64,000 nucleotides of DNA from Ensifer sp. LC163 (GTDB lineage: Bacteria; Pseudomonadota; Alphaproteobacteria; Rhizobiales; Rhizobiaceae), in the NCBI RefSeq assembly GCF_001695855.1, contig NZ_MBSS01000068.1:124001-188000 (forward strand), in the 5' to 3' direction. Position 1 is the first letter of the stretch. The number at the start of each line of letters is the position of its first letter. The position numbers and the translations under genes were made by a program. Below the pieces are notes generated by a model. The model saw only the letters and a list, made by a program, of their open reading frames with translations, did not search any database and had not been told where the DNA came from. Positions 8,546 through 19,731 of the stretch are shown here, piece by piece.

Positions 8546-9748
8546 CTAAGGGCGCGTCAACAGCAGCGATATGCCCTGTCCGACGCCGATGCACATTGTG
8601 GCTATCGCGTGCCTGCCGTCCCGAAGCTCAAGCTCCAGCGCAGCGGTCAAAGCCAGGCGCGCGCCGGACATGCCGAGCGGATGCCCCAGGGCGATGGCGC
8701 CGCCATTGGGATTGACGCGAGCGGCATCGTCGGCGAGGCCGAGTTGCCGCATGCAAGCGAGCGACTGCGCGGCAAACGCCTCGTTTAGTTCGAAAATGTC
8801 GATATCGCCGATGCCGAGGCGGTGCCGGTCGAGAAGTTTGCGGGTGGAAAAGACGGGGCCGATCCCCATGATGCGCGGTGCGACGCCTGCCGTTGCAACA
8901 CCGCTGACCTTCGCAAGCGGCCTGAGGTCGTAGCGCTCGACGGCGTAGCCGGAAGCAAGAATGAGCGCTGCCGCCCCGTCGTTGACGCCCGAAGCATTCC
9001 CGGCCGTGACCGTACCGTTAGCGCGGAACGGCGTCGGAAGGCTTGCAAGCTTCTCGATGGTTGTCTCGCGCGGGTGCTCGTCCTGTTCGACGAGTGTCGT
9101 CTCACCCTTGCGCCCCTTAATCGGGTAAGGGGCAATCTCGCGCGCGAAACGCCCCTTCTTCTGCGCAGCTGCGGCGCGCGCCTGACTGCGGAGCGCAAAG
9201 CCATCCTGATCGTCGCGCGAGACAGAAAATTCCGTGGCGACGTTTTCGGCCGTCTCAGGCATCGAGTCTATGCCGTATCGTTTTTCCATGAGCGGGTTGA
9301 CGAATCGCCAACCGATCGTCGTGTCGTATATCTCGGCGCTGCGCTGGAAGGCGCTTCCGGCCTTCGGCATAACGAAGGGCGCGCGCGACATGCTTTCGAC
9401 GCCGCCGGCAATCACGATTTCCGCCTCGCCCAGGCGGATGGCGCGCGCGGCGTAACCGACAGCGTCCAGCCCGGAACCACAAAGCCGATTGATCGTCGTT
9501 CCGGGAACCGTGTCCGGCAGTCCCGCAAGCAACGAGGCCATGCGGGCCACATTGCGGTTGTCTTCGCCGGCCTGATTGGCACAACCGAGGACGACTTCAT
9601 CAATCCTCTCGGCAGGCACGCTCGGAAAGCGTGCCAGCGCCTCGCGGATTGCGTGAGCAGCAAGATCGTCGGGCCGCGCCGCCGACAAGGCGCCGCCGTA
9701 GCGACCGATTGGCGTGCGGACGCCACCAATGACATAGGCCTCGCTCAT
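8546..9748 (-). CDS. pcaF: 3-oxoadipyl-CoA thiolase (PcaF/PaaJ type)
   Basis: This 400-residue thiolase should cleave 3-oxoadipyl-CoA with CoA to succinyl-CoA and acetyl-CoA. It has the acyl-accepting cysteine in NRLCGSGLDAV (about residue 90), the base histidine in ALGHPLGMSGAR and the second cysteine in TMCIGVGQG. Beyond generic thiolase motifs it has stretches I associate with PcaF: GCANQAGEDNRNVARM, DTTIGWRFVNPLM and YGIDSMPETAENVA. The length is exactly PcaF-like. Its ATG overlaps the stop of the upstream hydroxyacyl-CoA dehydrogenase gene. It is the last gene of the 2-aminobenzoyl-CoA operon and suggests that 3-oxoadipyl-CoA is the terminal intermediate; no other beta-ketoadipate gene is nearby. 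Confidence 0.86.
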   Translation of the reverse strand: MSEAYVIGGVRTPIGRYGGALSAARPDDLAAHAIREALARFPSVPAERIDEVVLGCANQAGEDNRNVARMASLLAGLPDTVPGTTINRLCGSGLDAVGYAARAIRLGEAEIVIAGGVESMSRAPFVMPKAGSAFQRSAEIYDTTIGWRFVNPLMEKRYGIDSMPETAENVATEFSVSRDDQDGFALRSQARAAAAQKKGRFAREIAPYPIKGRKGETTLVEQDEHPRETTIEKLASLPTPFRANGTVTAGNASGVNDGAAALILASGYAVERYDLRPLAKVSGVATAGVAPRIMGIGPVFSTRKLLDRHRLGIGDIDIFELNEAFAAQSLACMRQLGLADDAARVNPNGGAIALGHPLGMSGARLALTAALELELRDGRHAIATMCIGVGQGISLLLTRP

Positions 9749-11724
9749 GGTGTCAGATCCTTGTCTTGCTGCGCGGCGAACATTGGCCCACCCTTGTGCG
9801 CCGGAAAGCCGTAGCCGTTGATCATCACCAGGTCGATGTCGCCGGGACGCGCGGCAATGCCTTCGGCCAGCAGTGCCATCCCTTCATCGTCCATCGCCTT
9901 GAGAAGCCGGCTCATGATCTCCTCCGCAGTGAAAGGGCGCGGCGTGATGTTCTTGGCGGCCCGCGCCGCTTCGATTACCGTGGTCACTTGCGGATCGACG
10001 GAGCGCTCGCCATTGGGGTAGGTGTACCAGCCGCGGCCGCTCTTGCGACCGAGACGACCCGCCTCGCAGAGCCTGTCGGCGATTTCGACATACCGTGCGG
10101 ACGGATCTCGGGTCGCGGCCAGCCGCTTCCGACGCGCCCAGGCGATCTCCAGTCCGGCCATGTCGTTGACGGCGAAGATCCCCAACGGAAAGCCGTAGGC
10201 CTCCAGCGCCGCATCGATTTCCTGCGGCAGGGCGCCATCCTCAAGCATGAACTCCGCCTCACGGCGATAGGCGGAAAAGATGCGGTTGCCGATGAAGCCT
10301 TCGGTGACGCCGCAGACGATGGGCAGCTTGCCGAGACGCTTCGCGAAGGCAAGTGCGGTCGCCAGAACGTCAGGCGCTGTCTTGGAGCAATCGACGACTT
10401 CGACAAGGCGCATGACGTTGGCGGGCGAGAAGAAGTGCAATCCCACCACCCGCGACGGATTGGCCGTCGCTGCTGCAATCGCATCGGGATCGAGATAGCT
10501 CGTGTTGGTCGCGAGAATGGCACCGGGTGCAACGATGCCATCGAGCCTCTGCAACAATTCCGTCTTGACCTGGAGGTCGTCGAACACCGCTTCGATAACG
10601 AGATCAGCGGTGGCGAGTTCTGTCGCTTCGATGGTCGTCTGGAGCCGGGCGAGGCAGTCATCGCGCCGGCTCGCCGTCAGGCGTCCCGACTGGACGGATT
10701 TGTCGAGAACTCCAGCAATGCGAGCGCGACCATTGTCGGCTGCTTCTTGCGTCTGTTCCAGGCCGATGACGCGATAGCCGGCGGTCAAGGCTGATACCGC
10801 GATGCCTGCGCCCATCAGCCCGGTGCCGACCACGGCGACGGTCTCGATCTTTCGTGGTGAAACCTTGTCGAGTCCCTCGACCTTGCCGGCGGCGCGCTCG
10901 GCGAAAAACACGTGGAGAAGAGCAGCAGATTCGGCGGAATCGCGCAGGCGCAGGAAGGTAGCGCGTTCTTGTGCCAGTCCCTCCGCCAGGTCCAGCTCAG
11001 CCGCGGCCCTGACCAGTCGAACGGCCTCGACTGGAGCCGATTGGCCGCGGGCTTTCGCGAGGATTTTCGCTTCCGCGGCGCTTACGGCAGCGGCGTCCGT
11101 GGCCGGAACGTCGGTCAAGCCAGTTCGGCGGAGCGGATTCCTGGCGCATTCGCGCACGAGTGCGAGCGCTGCGGCGAGATGATCTGCGGTGATACCGTCG
11201 GCGAGCCCGAGCGCCTCTGCTTCTTCCGCCTTGACGGTGCGCCCCATGCCGATGAGGTCGATGGCCGCAAGCACGCCGATCAGCCGTGGCAGACGTTGCG
11301 TGCCACCTGCGCCCGGGACAAAGCCGAGCTTGACTTCGGGCAGTCCGAACGAGGCCTTCTCGCTGGCGATGCGGCCGTGGCAGGCGAGCGCCACCTCGCA
11401 ACCGCCACCAAGTGCCGCGCCGTTCACGGCAGAGACGACCGGCTTGTCGAAGTTCTCGATGCGGTCGATCACCTCGGGAAGTGCCGGTTCGACCGGCGGC
11501 TTGCCGAACTCCTTGATGTCAGCCCCGCCAATGAAGGTGGTGCCCGCACCGGTGATCACGAGACCGGCAATCGTCGGAAGATCGGCAGCATGGTCGAGCG
11601 CCGCCATAAGGCCGGACCTGACATGCGCAGAGAGGGCGTTGACGGGCGGGTTGTCTATGGTGACGACGAGAACGTCGCCTTCATGAAGGGCGGAGACACT
11701 CGCCGAAAATCGGATCTCGGACAT
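9745..11724 (-). CDS. Bifunctional enoyl-CoA hydratase / 3-hydroxyacyl-CoA dehydrogenase
   Basis: This 659-residue FadB-like fusion has an N-terminal crotonase domain (about residues 8-190; oxyanion segment FIGGADIKEF, and LPEVKLGFVPGAGGTQRLP with the catalytic Glu). A Rossmann NAD-binding 3-hydroxyacyl-CoA dehydrogenase domain follows (VAVVGTGLMGAGIAVSAL, about 296-311; GLHFFSPANVM with the catalytic His), then the C-terminal dimerisation domain. It would hydrate and oxidise a CoA ester, plausibly giving 3-oxoadipyl-CoA for the following thiolase. The ATG at 11724 is preferred over one 15 nt upstream because a TGAGG sequence lies 9 nt before it. It follows the RidA-like gene by 11 nt. Confidence 0.88.
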   Translation of the reverse strand: MSEIRFSASVSALHEGDVLVVTIDNPPVNALSAHVRSGLMAALDHAADLPTIAGLVITGAGTTFIGGADIKEFGKPPVEPALPEVIDRIENFDKPVVSAVNGAALGGGCEVALACHGRIASEKASFGLPEVKLGFVPGAGGTQRLPRLIGVLAAIDLIGMGRTVKAEEAEALGLADGITADHLAAALALVRECARNPLRRTGLTDVPATDAAAVSAAEAKILAKARGQSAPVEAVRLVRAAAELDLAEGLAQERATFLRLRDSAESAALLHVFFAERAAGKVEGLDKVSPRKIETVAVVGTGLMGAGIAVSALTAGYRVIGLEQTQEAADNGRARIAGVLDKSVQSGRLTASRRDDCLARLQTTIEATELATADLVIEAVFDDLQVKTELLQRLDGIVAPGAILATNTSYLDPDAIAAATANPSRVVGLHFFSPANVMRLVEVVDCSKTAPDVLATALAFAKRLGKLPIVCGVTEGFIGNRIFSAYRREAEFMLEDGALPQEIDAALEAYGFPLGIFAVNDMAGLEIAWARRKRLAATRDPSARYVEIADRLCEAGRLGRKSGRGWYTYPNGERSVDPQVTTVIEAARAAKNITPRPFTAEEIMSRLLKAMDDEGMALLAEGIAARPGDIDLVMINGYGFPAHKGGPMFAAQQDKDLTP

Positions 11725-11735
11725 GTCGGCAAGCC

Positions 11736-12131
11736 TCAATCAGGGATGACGGCGGTGGCCTGGATCTCGATCTTGGCCCGGTCTTCGACCAGCGCGACCA
11801 CCTGCATTGCCGCCATGGCCGGAAAATGCCGGCCGATGGTTTCGCGGTAGGCCTGGCCGATGCCGCGCAGGTTACCGACATATTCCTGCTTGTCGGTGAA
11901 GTACCACGTCATCGAAGTGATGTGCTGCGGTTCGGCGCCGCCAGCGGCGAGCACCGCAACCACGTTCTTCAGCGTCTGGCGCACCTGCTCGACGAAATCG
12001 TCGGTCTCGAACTCGGAGCGTTCGTTCCAGCCGATCTGGCCACCGACGAAAACAGTGCGGCCCTTGGCGGCGACGCCATTGGCGTAGCCGATGGGCTTTG
12101 CCCAACCTTCAGGTTGCAGGATGGTGTGCAT
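11736..12131 (-). CDS. RidA/YjgF-family protein lacking the canonical Arg
   Basis: This 131-residue protein has the RidA fold signatures GRTVFVGGQIGWN, QVRQTLKNV, WYFTDKQEY and KIEIQATAV. RidA proteins hydrolyse reactive enamines and imines, releasing ammonia. The arginine that binds the substrate carboxylate in E. coli RidA (FPARSCVEV) is replaced: the segment reads FPAMAAMQVV, with Met106 in that place. In this operon the substrate carboxyl would be a CoA thioester, so loss of that Arg fits an enamine-CoA deaminase that removes the 2-amino nitrogen. This is my inference. The gene overlaps the thioesterase gene by 23 nt. Confidence 0.82.
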   Translation of the reverse strand: MHTILQPEGWAKPIGYANGVAAKGRTVFVGGQIGWNERSEFETDDFVEQVRQTLKNVVAVLAAGGAEPQHITSMTWYFTDKQEYVGNLRGIGQAYRETIGRHFPAMAAMQVVALVEDRAKIEIQATAVIPD

Positions 12132-12537
12132 TGGTCGTCTCCAGATGTTGTGTCAGTGCGGCGCGGATGTCATCCGGCCATGCCAAAGAAGCGTGATTGT
12201 CGAGCGAGGTGGCAACGACGCGCTGGTTAGCCGTCCAGAGCACAGTGTCCCTGGCGGAAACCGAATGTTCCATGTCGAGCGACGAGCGGCCAATGCGTCG
12301 GACCACGAGGGTAAAATCGAGCGCGTCGCCCTGAAAGCCCGGACGCGCGAAGGTGAGATCGAGGCGCACGGTCGGCACGCCGATCCGTCGCTCGTCGTTC
12401 ATCGCCTTCCAGGGAAAGCCGAGCGACGCGAAGAAGTCCTCGGTCACCCCGACGAGGATGTTGAGATAGGACGGGAAGTAGGCGATCCCTGAGGGATCGC
12501 AGTCTCCGAACCGCAGCGGCCTCTTGGTCCTGAACAT
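12109..12537 (-). CDS. 4-hydroxybenzoyl-CoA-type hotdog thioesterase
   Basis: This 142-residue single hotdog-fold acyl-CoA thioesterase has the active-site block RFGDCDPSGIAYFPSYL, with the Asp of the 4HBT/YbgC family (D-P-x-G). The helix FASLGFPWKAMNDE and strands TVRLDLTFARPGFQGD follow. The ATG at 12537 is favoured over one 15 nt upstream because GAGG lies about 9 nt before it. It starts 11 nt after the glutaryl-CoA dehydrogenase gene and overlaps the RidA-like gene. Similar thioesterases accompany aerobic aromatic-CoA pathways, where they may rescue CoA from dead-end thioesters; that role is inferred. Confidence 0.85.
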   Translation of the reverse strand: MFRTKRPLRFGDCDPSGIAYFPSYLNILVGVTEDFFASLGFPWKAMNDERRIGVPTVRLDLTFARPGFQGDALDFTLVVRRIGRSSLDMEHSVSARDTVLWTANQRVVATSLDNHASLAWPDDIRAALTQHLETTNAHHPAT

Positions 12538-12548
12538 CGATGCCGACC

Positions 12549-13736
12549 TCAATTGGCGAAGGCGGCGATGCCGGTGATGGCACGGCCAAGGATCAGCGCG
12601 TGGATGTCGTGCGTGCCCTCATAGGTGTTAACCACATCGAGATTGACGAGGTGGCGGGCCACCGGAAACTCGTCCGAAATGCCGTTGCCGCCGAGCATGT
12701 CGCGCGCGGTTCGGGCGACTTCCAGCGCTTTGCCGCAGGAGTTGCGCTTGAGGATCGACGTCAGTTCGACCGGCGGATTGCCTTCGTCCTTCATCCGTCC
12801 GAGGCGCAGGCACCCCTGCAGGCCAAGGGCAATTTCCGTCGCCATGTCCGCGAGCTTCTTCTGGATCAGTTGGTTGGCGGCGAGCGGCCGGCCGAACTGC
12901 TTGCGGTCAATGACGTATTGGCGTGCCGTCTCGTAACAGGATTCGGCCGCGCCGAGCGCACCCCAGGCGATGCCGAAGCGCGCGGAATTGAGGCAGGTGA
13001 AGGGACCCTTCAGTCCGGTCACATCGGGCAGCAGGTTTTCTTCCGGCACGAAGACCTCGTCCATGACGATCTGGCCGGTGATCGAGGCCCTCAAGCCCAC
13101 CTTGCCATGGATTGCCGGTGCGCTCAGGCCCTTCCATCCCTTTTCGAGGATGAAGCCGCGGATAACGCCATCAGCGGTCTTTCCCCAGACGACGAAGACG
13201 TCGGCGATCGGTGCATTGGAGATCCAGGTCTTGGAACCGGAAAGCAGATAGCCGCCATCGACCCTGACGGCGCGGGTGATCATCGATCCCGGATCGGAGC
13301 CGTGGTCTGGTTCGGTGAGGCCGAAGCAGCCGATCTTCGTTCCGGCAGTCAGTCCAGGCAGGTATTTGCGCTTCTGGTCTTCGCTGCCGAACGTGTAGAT
13401 TGGCACGATCACCAGGGAAGACTGGACGCTCATCATCGAGCGGTAGCCGCTGTCGATGCGTTCGATCTCGCGGGCGATCAGGCCGTAGGACACATAGTTC
13501 AGTCCCGCCCCGCCATAGTCTTCGGAGACCATGGGGCCGAGCAGGCCGAGTTCGCCCATCTCGGCAAAGATCGACGGATCGGTCTTTTCGTGGCGGAACG
13601 CCTCCTGCACACGGGGGGCAAGCCGGCCTTCGGCGTAGCCCTCAGCGGTGTGGCGCACCATGCGCTCTTCTTCTCTCAACTGTGCATCCAGGTTGAATGG
13701 ATCCTGCCAGTCGAATGACGCCTTTGAGCCATGCAT
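12549..13736 (-). CDS. gcdH: Glutaryl-CoA dehydrogenase-like flavoenzyme
   Basis: This 395-residue acyl-CoA dehydrogenase has the features of glutaryl-CoA dehydrogenase: [38 protein letters not shown], the FAD segment [14 protein letters not shown], and the catalytic base Glu in [17 protein letters not shown]. Glutaryl-CoA dehydrogenase oxidises and decarboxylates glutaryl-CoA to crotonyl-CoA using ETF. The ATG at 13736 has GGAGGG 8 nt upstream; an in-frame GTG lies 9 nt further up. Its presence in the 2-aminobenzoyl-CoA operon suggests a six- or five-carbon dicarboxylyl-CoA intermediate. The true substrate could be a relative of glutaryl-CoA. Confidence 0.85.
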   Translation of the reverse strand: MHGSKASFDWQDPFNLDAQLREEERMVRHTAEGYAEGRLAPRVQEAFRHEKTDPSIFAEMGELGLLGPMVSEDYGGAGLNYVSYGLIAREIERIDSGYRSMMSVQSSLVIVPIYTFGSEDQKRKYLPGLTAGTKIGCFGLTEPDHGSDPGSMITRAVRVDGGYLLSGSKTWISNAPIADVFVVWGKTADGVIRGFILEKGWKGLSAPAIHGKVGLRASITGQIVMDEVFVPEENLLPDVTGLKGPFTCLNSARFGIAWGALGAAESCYETARQYVIDRKQFGRPLAANQLIQKKLADMATEIALGLQGCLRLGRMKDEGNPPVELTSILKRNSCGKALEVARTARDMLGGNGISDEFPVARHLVNLDVVNTYEGTHDIHALILGRAITGIAAFAN

Positions 13737-13751
13737 GCTCGACACCCTCCG

Positions 13752-14948
13752 TTATCCTGCTACGCCCTTCATCAGCTCGCGGCCGATGATGAGCTTTTGA
13801 ACCTCGGTCGCGCCCTCGTAGATGCGCAGCGCCCGGATCTCGCGATAGAGCCGCTCCGTGATCTCGCCGACGCGCACGCCACGGCCGCCGAAGAGCTGCA
13901 GCGCCTGGTCGATCACCCATTGCGCATTCTCGGTTGCCGTCATCTTGGCCATTGCGGCTTCGCGGGTCGTCGGCCGCTTCTGCACGTCGCGTTGCCAGGC
14001 GGTGCGGCACGTCAGAAGTGCGGCGGCGTCGATTGCGGTCGCCATTTCGCCGAGCGTGCTTTGTGCCGTCGGTAGATCGGCAAGCGTCGCGCCGAACATC
14101 TTGCGGCTTTTCGCATGCGACACAGCCTCGTCGAGCGCTCTCCGGGCAAAGCCGATAGCGGCCGCGGCGACGGAAGGGCGGAAGATGTCGAGGGTGCGCA
14201 TGGCAATCTTGAAGCCTTCGCCCGGACTTCCAAGAAGCTGTGACGCCGGGATACGGCAATTGTCGAAGCGAAGCCGGGCGAGCGGATGTGGCGCAATCGT
14301 CTCGATGCGCTCGGCAATCGTGAAGCCGGGGGTGTCGGCGAAGACCACGAAAGCGGAAATGCCGCGGGTGCCGGGCGCTTCGCCGGTGCGGGCAAAGACC
14401 GTGTAGGCGTCGGCGATGCCACCGTTCGAGATCCAGGTCTTTTCGCCATCGAGCACGAAGTGGTCGCCGTCGCGCCGGGCAGCACAAGCCATCGCCGCGA
14501 CATCGGATCCGGCATCGGGCTCGGAAAGCGCAAAGGCTGAAATCCATTCGCCGCGGGCGACTTTGGGCAGAACCGTCTGCTTCAGCGAATCGGAGCCGGA
14601 AAGGCTGATCGCGCCGGTGCCGAGCCCCTGCATGGCGAAGGCAAAGTCGGCAAGGCCATCGGTATAGGCAAGCGTTTCGCGGATGAGGCAGAGCGCCCGG
14701 CTGTCGATCTCGTCGCTTGCGCCGTCGAACGCCTTCGGCACGCAATGGCGAAGCACGCCTGCGGCGCCGAGAGCGCTCACTAGCTGTCGGCAGGCGGCAT
14801 CGACATTTGAGTGATCGATCTCGCCCAGGCCGCCGCCGGCTACGAACGCGTCCAGCTCCGCCGCAAGAGCGCGATGGCCTTCCTCAAAAAACGGCCAGTC
14901 GAGATGATCGCGGGTCGGCCGATGCGGCGCCTTCGCATGGGAACTCAT
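13752..14948 (-). CDS. Acyl-CoA dehydrogenase
   Basis: This 398-residue FAD enzyme of the acyl-CoA dehydrogenase family should introduce a 2,3-double bond into a CoA ester and pass electrons to ETF. Visible motifs are [37 protein letters not shown] and the C-terminal [21 protein letters not shown], with the catalytic Glu in YEGATE. The N-terminal domain is divergent ([15 protein letters not shown]), which suggests an unusual, perhaps alicyclic, acyl group. It starts 2 nt after the enoyl-CoA hydratase stop and ends 15 nt before the glutaryl-CoA dehydrogenase start. A role on a reduced 2-aminobenzoyl-CoA-derived ring or ring-opened product is inferred. Confidence 0.85.
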   Translation of the reverse strand: MSSHAKAPHRPTRDHLDWPFFEEGHRALAAELDAFVAGGGLGEIDHSNVDAACRQLVSALGAAGVLRHCVPKAFDGASDEIDSRALCLIRETLAYTDGLADFAFAMQGLGTGAISLSGSDSLKQTVLPKVARGEWISAFALSEPDAGSDVAAMACAARRDGDHFVLDGEKTWISNGGIADAYTVFARTGEAPGTRGISAFVVFADTPGFTIAERIETIAPHPLARLRFDNCRIPASQLLGSPGEGFKIAMRTLDIFRPSVAAAAIGFARRALDEAVSHAKSRKMFGATLADLPTAQSTLGEMATAIDAAALLTCRTAWQRDVQKRPTTREAAMAKMTATENAQWVIDQALQLFGGRGVRVGEITERLYREIRALRIYEGATEVQKLIIGRELMKGVAG

Positions 14949-14950
14949 GC

Positions 14951-15793
14951 TCAGTTTCCCCTAAACTCGGGCTTTGCCTTGGCGGCAAAGGCCTCGAAGG
15001 CGCGGCGGAAGTCGCCGGTCGCCATGCAGATCGCCTGGGCCTGGGCTTCCGATTCGATCAGCTGGTCGATGCCCATCGCCCATTCCTGGTCGAGCATCTT
15101 CTTCGTCATCGCATGGGCAAACCACGGGCCATCGGCGATGGTGCGTGCGAACTTCTGGGCCTCGGCAAGCAGCGACGGGCGCTCGTGCAACGCGTTGTAG
15201 AAGCCCCAGGCATGGCCCTCGGCCGCGGTCATCACTCGGCCGGTGAAGAGCAGCTCGCCGGCGCGGCCTTGGCCGATGATGCGGGGAAGTATGCCGCAGG
15301 CGCCCATGTCGGCCCCCGCGAGCCCGACGCGGCTGAAAAGAAACGCCGTCTTTGCTTCCGGTGTTGCGACGCGGAAATCAGAGGCCATCGCCAGGATTGC
15401 TCCCGCGCCGGCGCAAATGCCGTCGATGGCGGCGATGACGGGCTGGGGGCAGGCGCGGATCTGGCGCACCAGCTCGCCGGTCATGCGGGTGAAATCGAGC
15501 AGATCGGGCATCGACATGCGTGTGAGCGGCTCGATGATCTCGAAGACGTCGCCGCCGGAGGAAAAATTGTCATCGGCGCCGGTCAGCACCACGGCGCGCA
15601 CATCGCTGGCGCGGGCAAGCGACCGGAAGAGGTCGCATAGCTCCTCGTAGCTCTCGAAGGTCAGCGGGTTCTTCTTTTCCGGACGGTTGAGCGTGATCGT
15701 CGCGACCCGGCCGTCGGCATCCGTTTCGAACAGGAAGTGCTTCGCCTTGTGATCCCTAAAGGCACGCTTCTTGGCCTGCATCGGGTTTGTCAT
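14951..15793 (-). CDS. Crotonase-family enoyl-CoA hydratase/hydrolase
   Basis: This 280-residue crotonase-fold protein has [18 protein letters not shown], the oxyanion-hole segments [11 protein letters not shown] and [17 protein letters not shown], and [18 protein letters not shown]. Where classic hydratases have the GxGGTQRLPR region, this one reads [17 protein letters not shown]. The catalytic acids of a simple hydratase are therefore changed, and a hydrolase or ring-opening role is as likely as hydration. The ATG at 15793 begins 2 nt after the SDR stop. Its place just downstream of the SDR and the monooxygenase/reductase suggests an early step after ring reduction. Confidence 0.85.
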   Translation of the reverse strand: MTNPMQAKKRAFRDHKAKHFLFETDADGRVATITLNRPEKKNPLTFESYEELCDLFRSLARASDVRAVVLTGADDNFSSGGDVFEIIEPLTRMSMPDLLDFTRMTGELVRQIRACPQPVIAAIDGICAGAGAILAMASDFRVATPEAKTAFLFSRVGLAGADMGACGILPRIIGQGRAGELLFTGRVMTAAEGHAWGFYNALHERPSLLAEAQKFARTIADGPWFAHAMTKKMLDQEWAMGIDQLIESEAQAQAICMATGDFRRAFEAFAAKAKPEFRGN

Positions 15794-15795
15794 CT

Positions 15796-16568
15796 CTATC
15801 CTCCGAGAACTTCGCCGCCGGCAACCGCGATGGCCTGGCCGGTCATCGCGCTCGCCTTTTCCGACACGAGCCACGAGACGGTGTGGGCCACCTCGCCAGG
15901 TGTCACCAGCCGCCCTTGCGGATTGGAGCGCGCGAGGCTGGCGCGTGCTTCTTCGCGCGAGCGGCCGGTCTTTTCGCTGATCGTATCGAGCGCGCCGTCA
16001 ATGAGCGGCGTGTCGGTGAAACCCGGGCAAACGGCATTGATCGTGACGTCGGTGCGCGCAAGCTCGAGTGCCAGCGCCCGCGTCAGGCCGATGACGCCGT
16101 GCTTCGATGCGCAATAGGCCGATACGTAAGCATAACCAGTCAGGCCTGCCGTGCTCGCGACATTGACGATCCGGCCGTTGCCGGCACGGCGCACCGAGGC
16201 AAGTGCTGCCTGCGTTACGAGGAAGACCCCCGTCAGGTTGATGGTCAACACCCGCTGCCAGAGCGCGAGATCGGTTTTCTCGAACGGCGCCGAAGGCGCT
16301 TCCCCGGCGCAATTGACGAGAACAGCGATCTCTCCGGCCCGTGCGATCGCGCTTGAGACACCGCGTTCGACTGCCACCGGGTCGGTTACGTCGAATCCTT
16401 CGCAAAGGAAGGCCTGTCCGCCCGACGAGAGGATTTCGTCTCGCACGGCCTCCAGCGGTGCCGCGCGCCGTCCGGCGAGGCTGACGATATGGCCGTCTGC
16501 CGCGAGCGCCAGCGCGATCGCCTTGCCGATGCCGCTTCCCGCACCTGTAACGAGGGCATGCCTTCTGG

Positions 16569-16572
<4 letters not shown>
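15796..16572 (-). CDS. Short-chain dehydrogenase/reductase
   Basis: This 258-residue classical SDR has the NAD(P)-binding motif TGAGSGIG at residues 9-16, LVNCAGE in place of NNAG, a Ser in [11 protein letters not shown], and the catalytic YCASK. It should oxidise or reduce an alcohol/ketone, plausibly the 5-oxo or 5-hydroxy group left by the 2-aminobenzoyl-CoA monooxygenase/reductase. It overlaps the stop of that upstream gene by 4 nt and is followed 2 nt later by the crotonase gene. The substrate is inferred from operon position only. Confidence 0.88.
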
Positions 16573-18890
<2,318 letters not shown>

Positions 18891-18989
18891 GTCGTTCTCC
18901 TCCCGAGCTCCGGCTGCGTGTGTCGCCGTCGAGATGTCTTTGACCGTCATCCCGAACTGCGAGGAGCAGGGTGGACTCGTTCCGGAGAA

Positions 18990-19014
18990 ATTTCAAGCTT
19001 AAAATTGTTTTCGG
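18990..19014. promoter_or_regulatory. Putative MarR operator A (upstream of abmA)
   Basis: The segment reads ATTTCAAGCTTAAAATT then gttttcgg, a near-palindrome around AAGCTT, about 100 bp upstream of the abmA start. Almost the same sequence recurs at 33074-33099, upstream of the 2-aminobenzoate-CoA ligase operon, in the same orientation relative to that operon. The neighbouring MarR gene is the obvious candidate binder. Confidence 0.55.
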
Positions 19015-19112
19015 CAGATGTGACCACGATACCTGCGTCGGGAGCGCGGTGCGCGAGCGGCGAACTGTTTCGGAGGATCTCGGGAGAAGGCGTAGAGAAA
19101 GGCGCTGCGCCC

Positions 19113-19637
19113 TCAGGTGTTCCGGGCCAACGCGGCAATGATGGACCGCTTGAGCTTGGCAAGCTCGTCCATCAGCACGCCGCCGTCCTTCGCTGCAAGG
19201 CCGGCGAACAGGTCGGAGATCCAGTCGGCATGCCTTGCTGCCATCTTCTCGAATTCGGCGCGGCCGAAGGGTGTTAGCGCGATGATCTGCACGCGTCGAT
19301 CCGTAGGCAACGTCGTGCGGCTGATGTGGCCGCTCTCGGTCAGCCGCTCCACCAGAACCGTTATGTTGCCCGGCGAGACCATCATGCGCTTCGAGACTTC
19401 GCCCAGCACCATGCCATCAGGCGCGCGCTCGAGCTGGGCCATCAGGTCGAAACGCGGCAGGGTCGAGTCGAATTCCTCCCGGAGCCGCCGGCGGACCTCA
19501 CTCTCGACCAAGGTCGAACAGGTCAAAAGGCGCAGCCAGAGCCTGAGCTCGGCGCGATGATCGCCCGGAGCCTCGAGCGCCTTGGTCTCGCCATCCACCC
19601 ATTCCGGAGAGATGTCGAACTTGTCTTCACCCATCAT
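19113..19637 (-). CDS. MarR-family transcriptional regulator
   Basis: This 174-residue winged-helix regulator has the MarR core at about residues 55-140: FDLMAQLERAPDGMVLGEVSKRMMVSPGNITVLVERLTESGHISR, then the wing DRRVQIIALTPFG. The long N-terminal extension (DISPEWVDGETKALEAPGDHRAELRLWLRLL) is common in MarR proteins controlling aromatic-CoA pathways. It reads toward abmA 222 bp downstream, with operator-like motif A between them. Such regulators usually repress until a CoA thioester intermediate binds; 2-aminobenzoyl-CoA would be the natural effector. That is inference. Confidence 0.88.
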   Translation of the reverse strand: MMGEDKFDISPEWVDGETKALEAPGDHRAELRLWLRLLTCSTLVESEVRRRLREEFDSTLPRFDLMAQLERAPDGMVLGEVSKRMMVSPGNITVLVERLTESGHISRTTLPTDRRVQIIALTPFGRAEFEKMAARHADWISDLFAGLAAKDGGVLMDELAKLKRSIIAALARNT

Positions 19638-19731
19638 ACCAAACGTCCGCTTTCACAAAGCTGCAGGCGTATCCTGCCGCCTTGCCTTTATTAGAGATGT
19701 TTCCGGCTCTTGGACAGGCTGCGGCGCGCCG

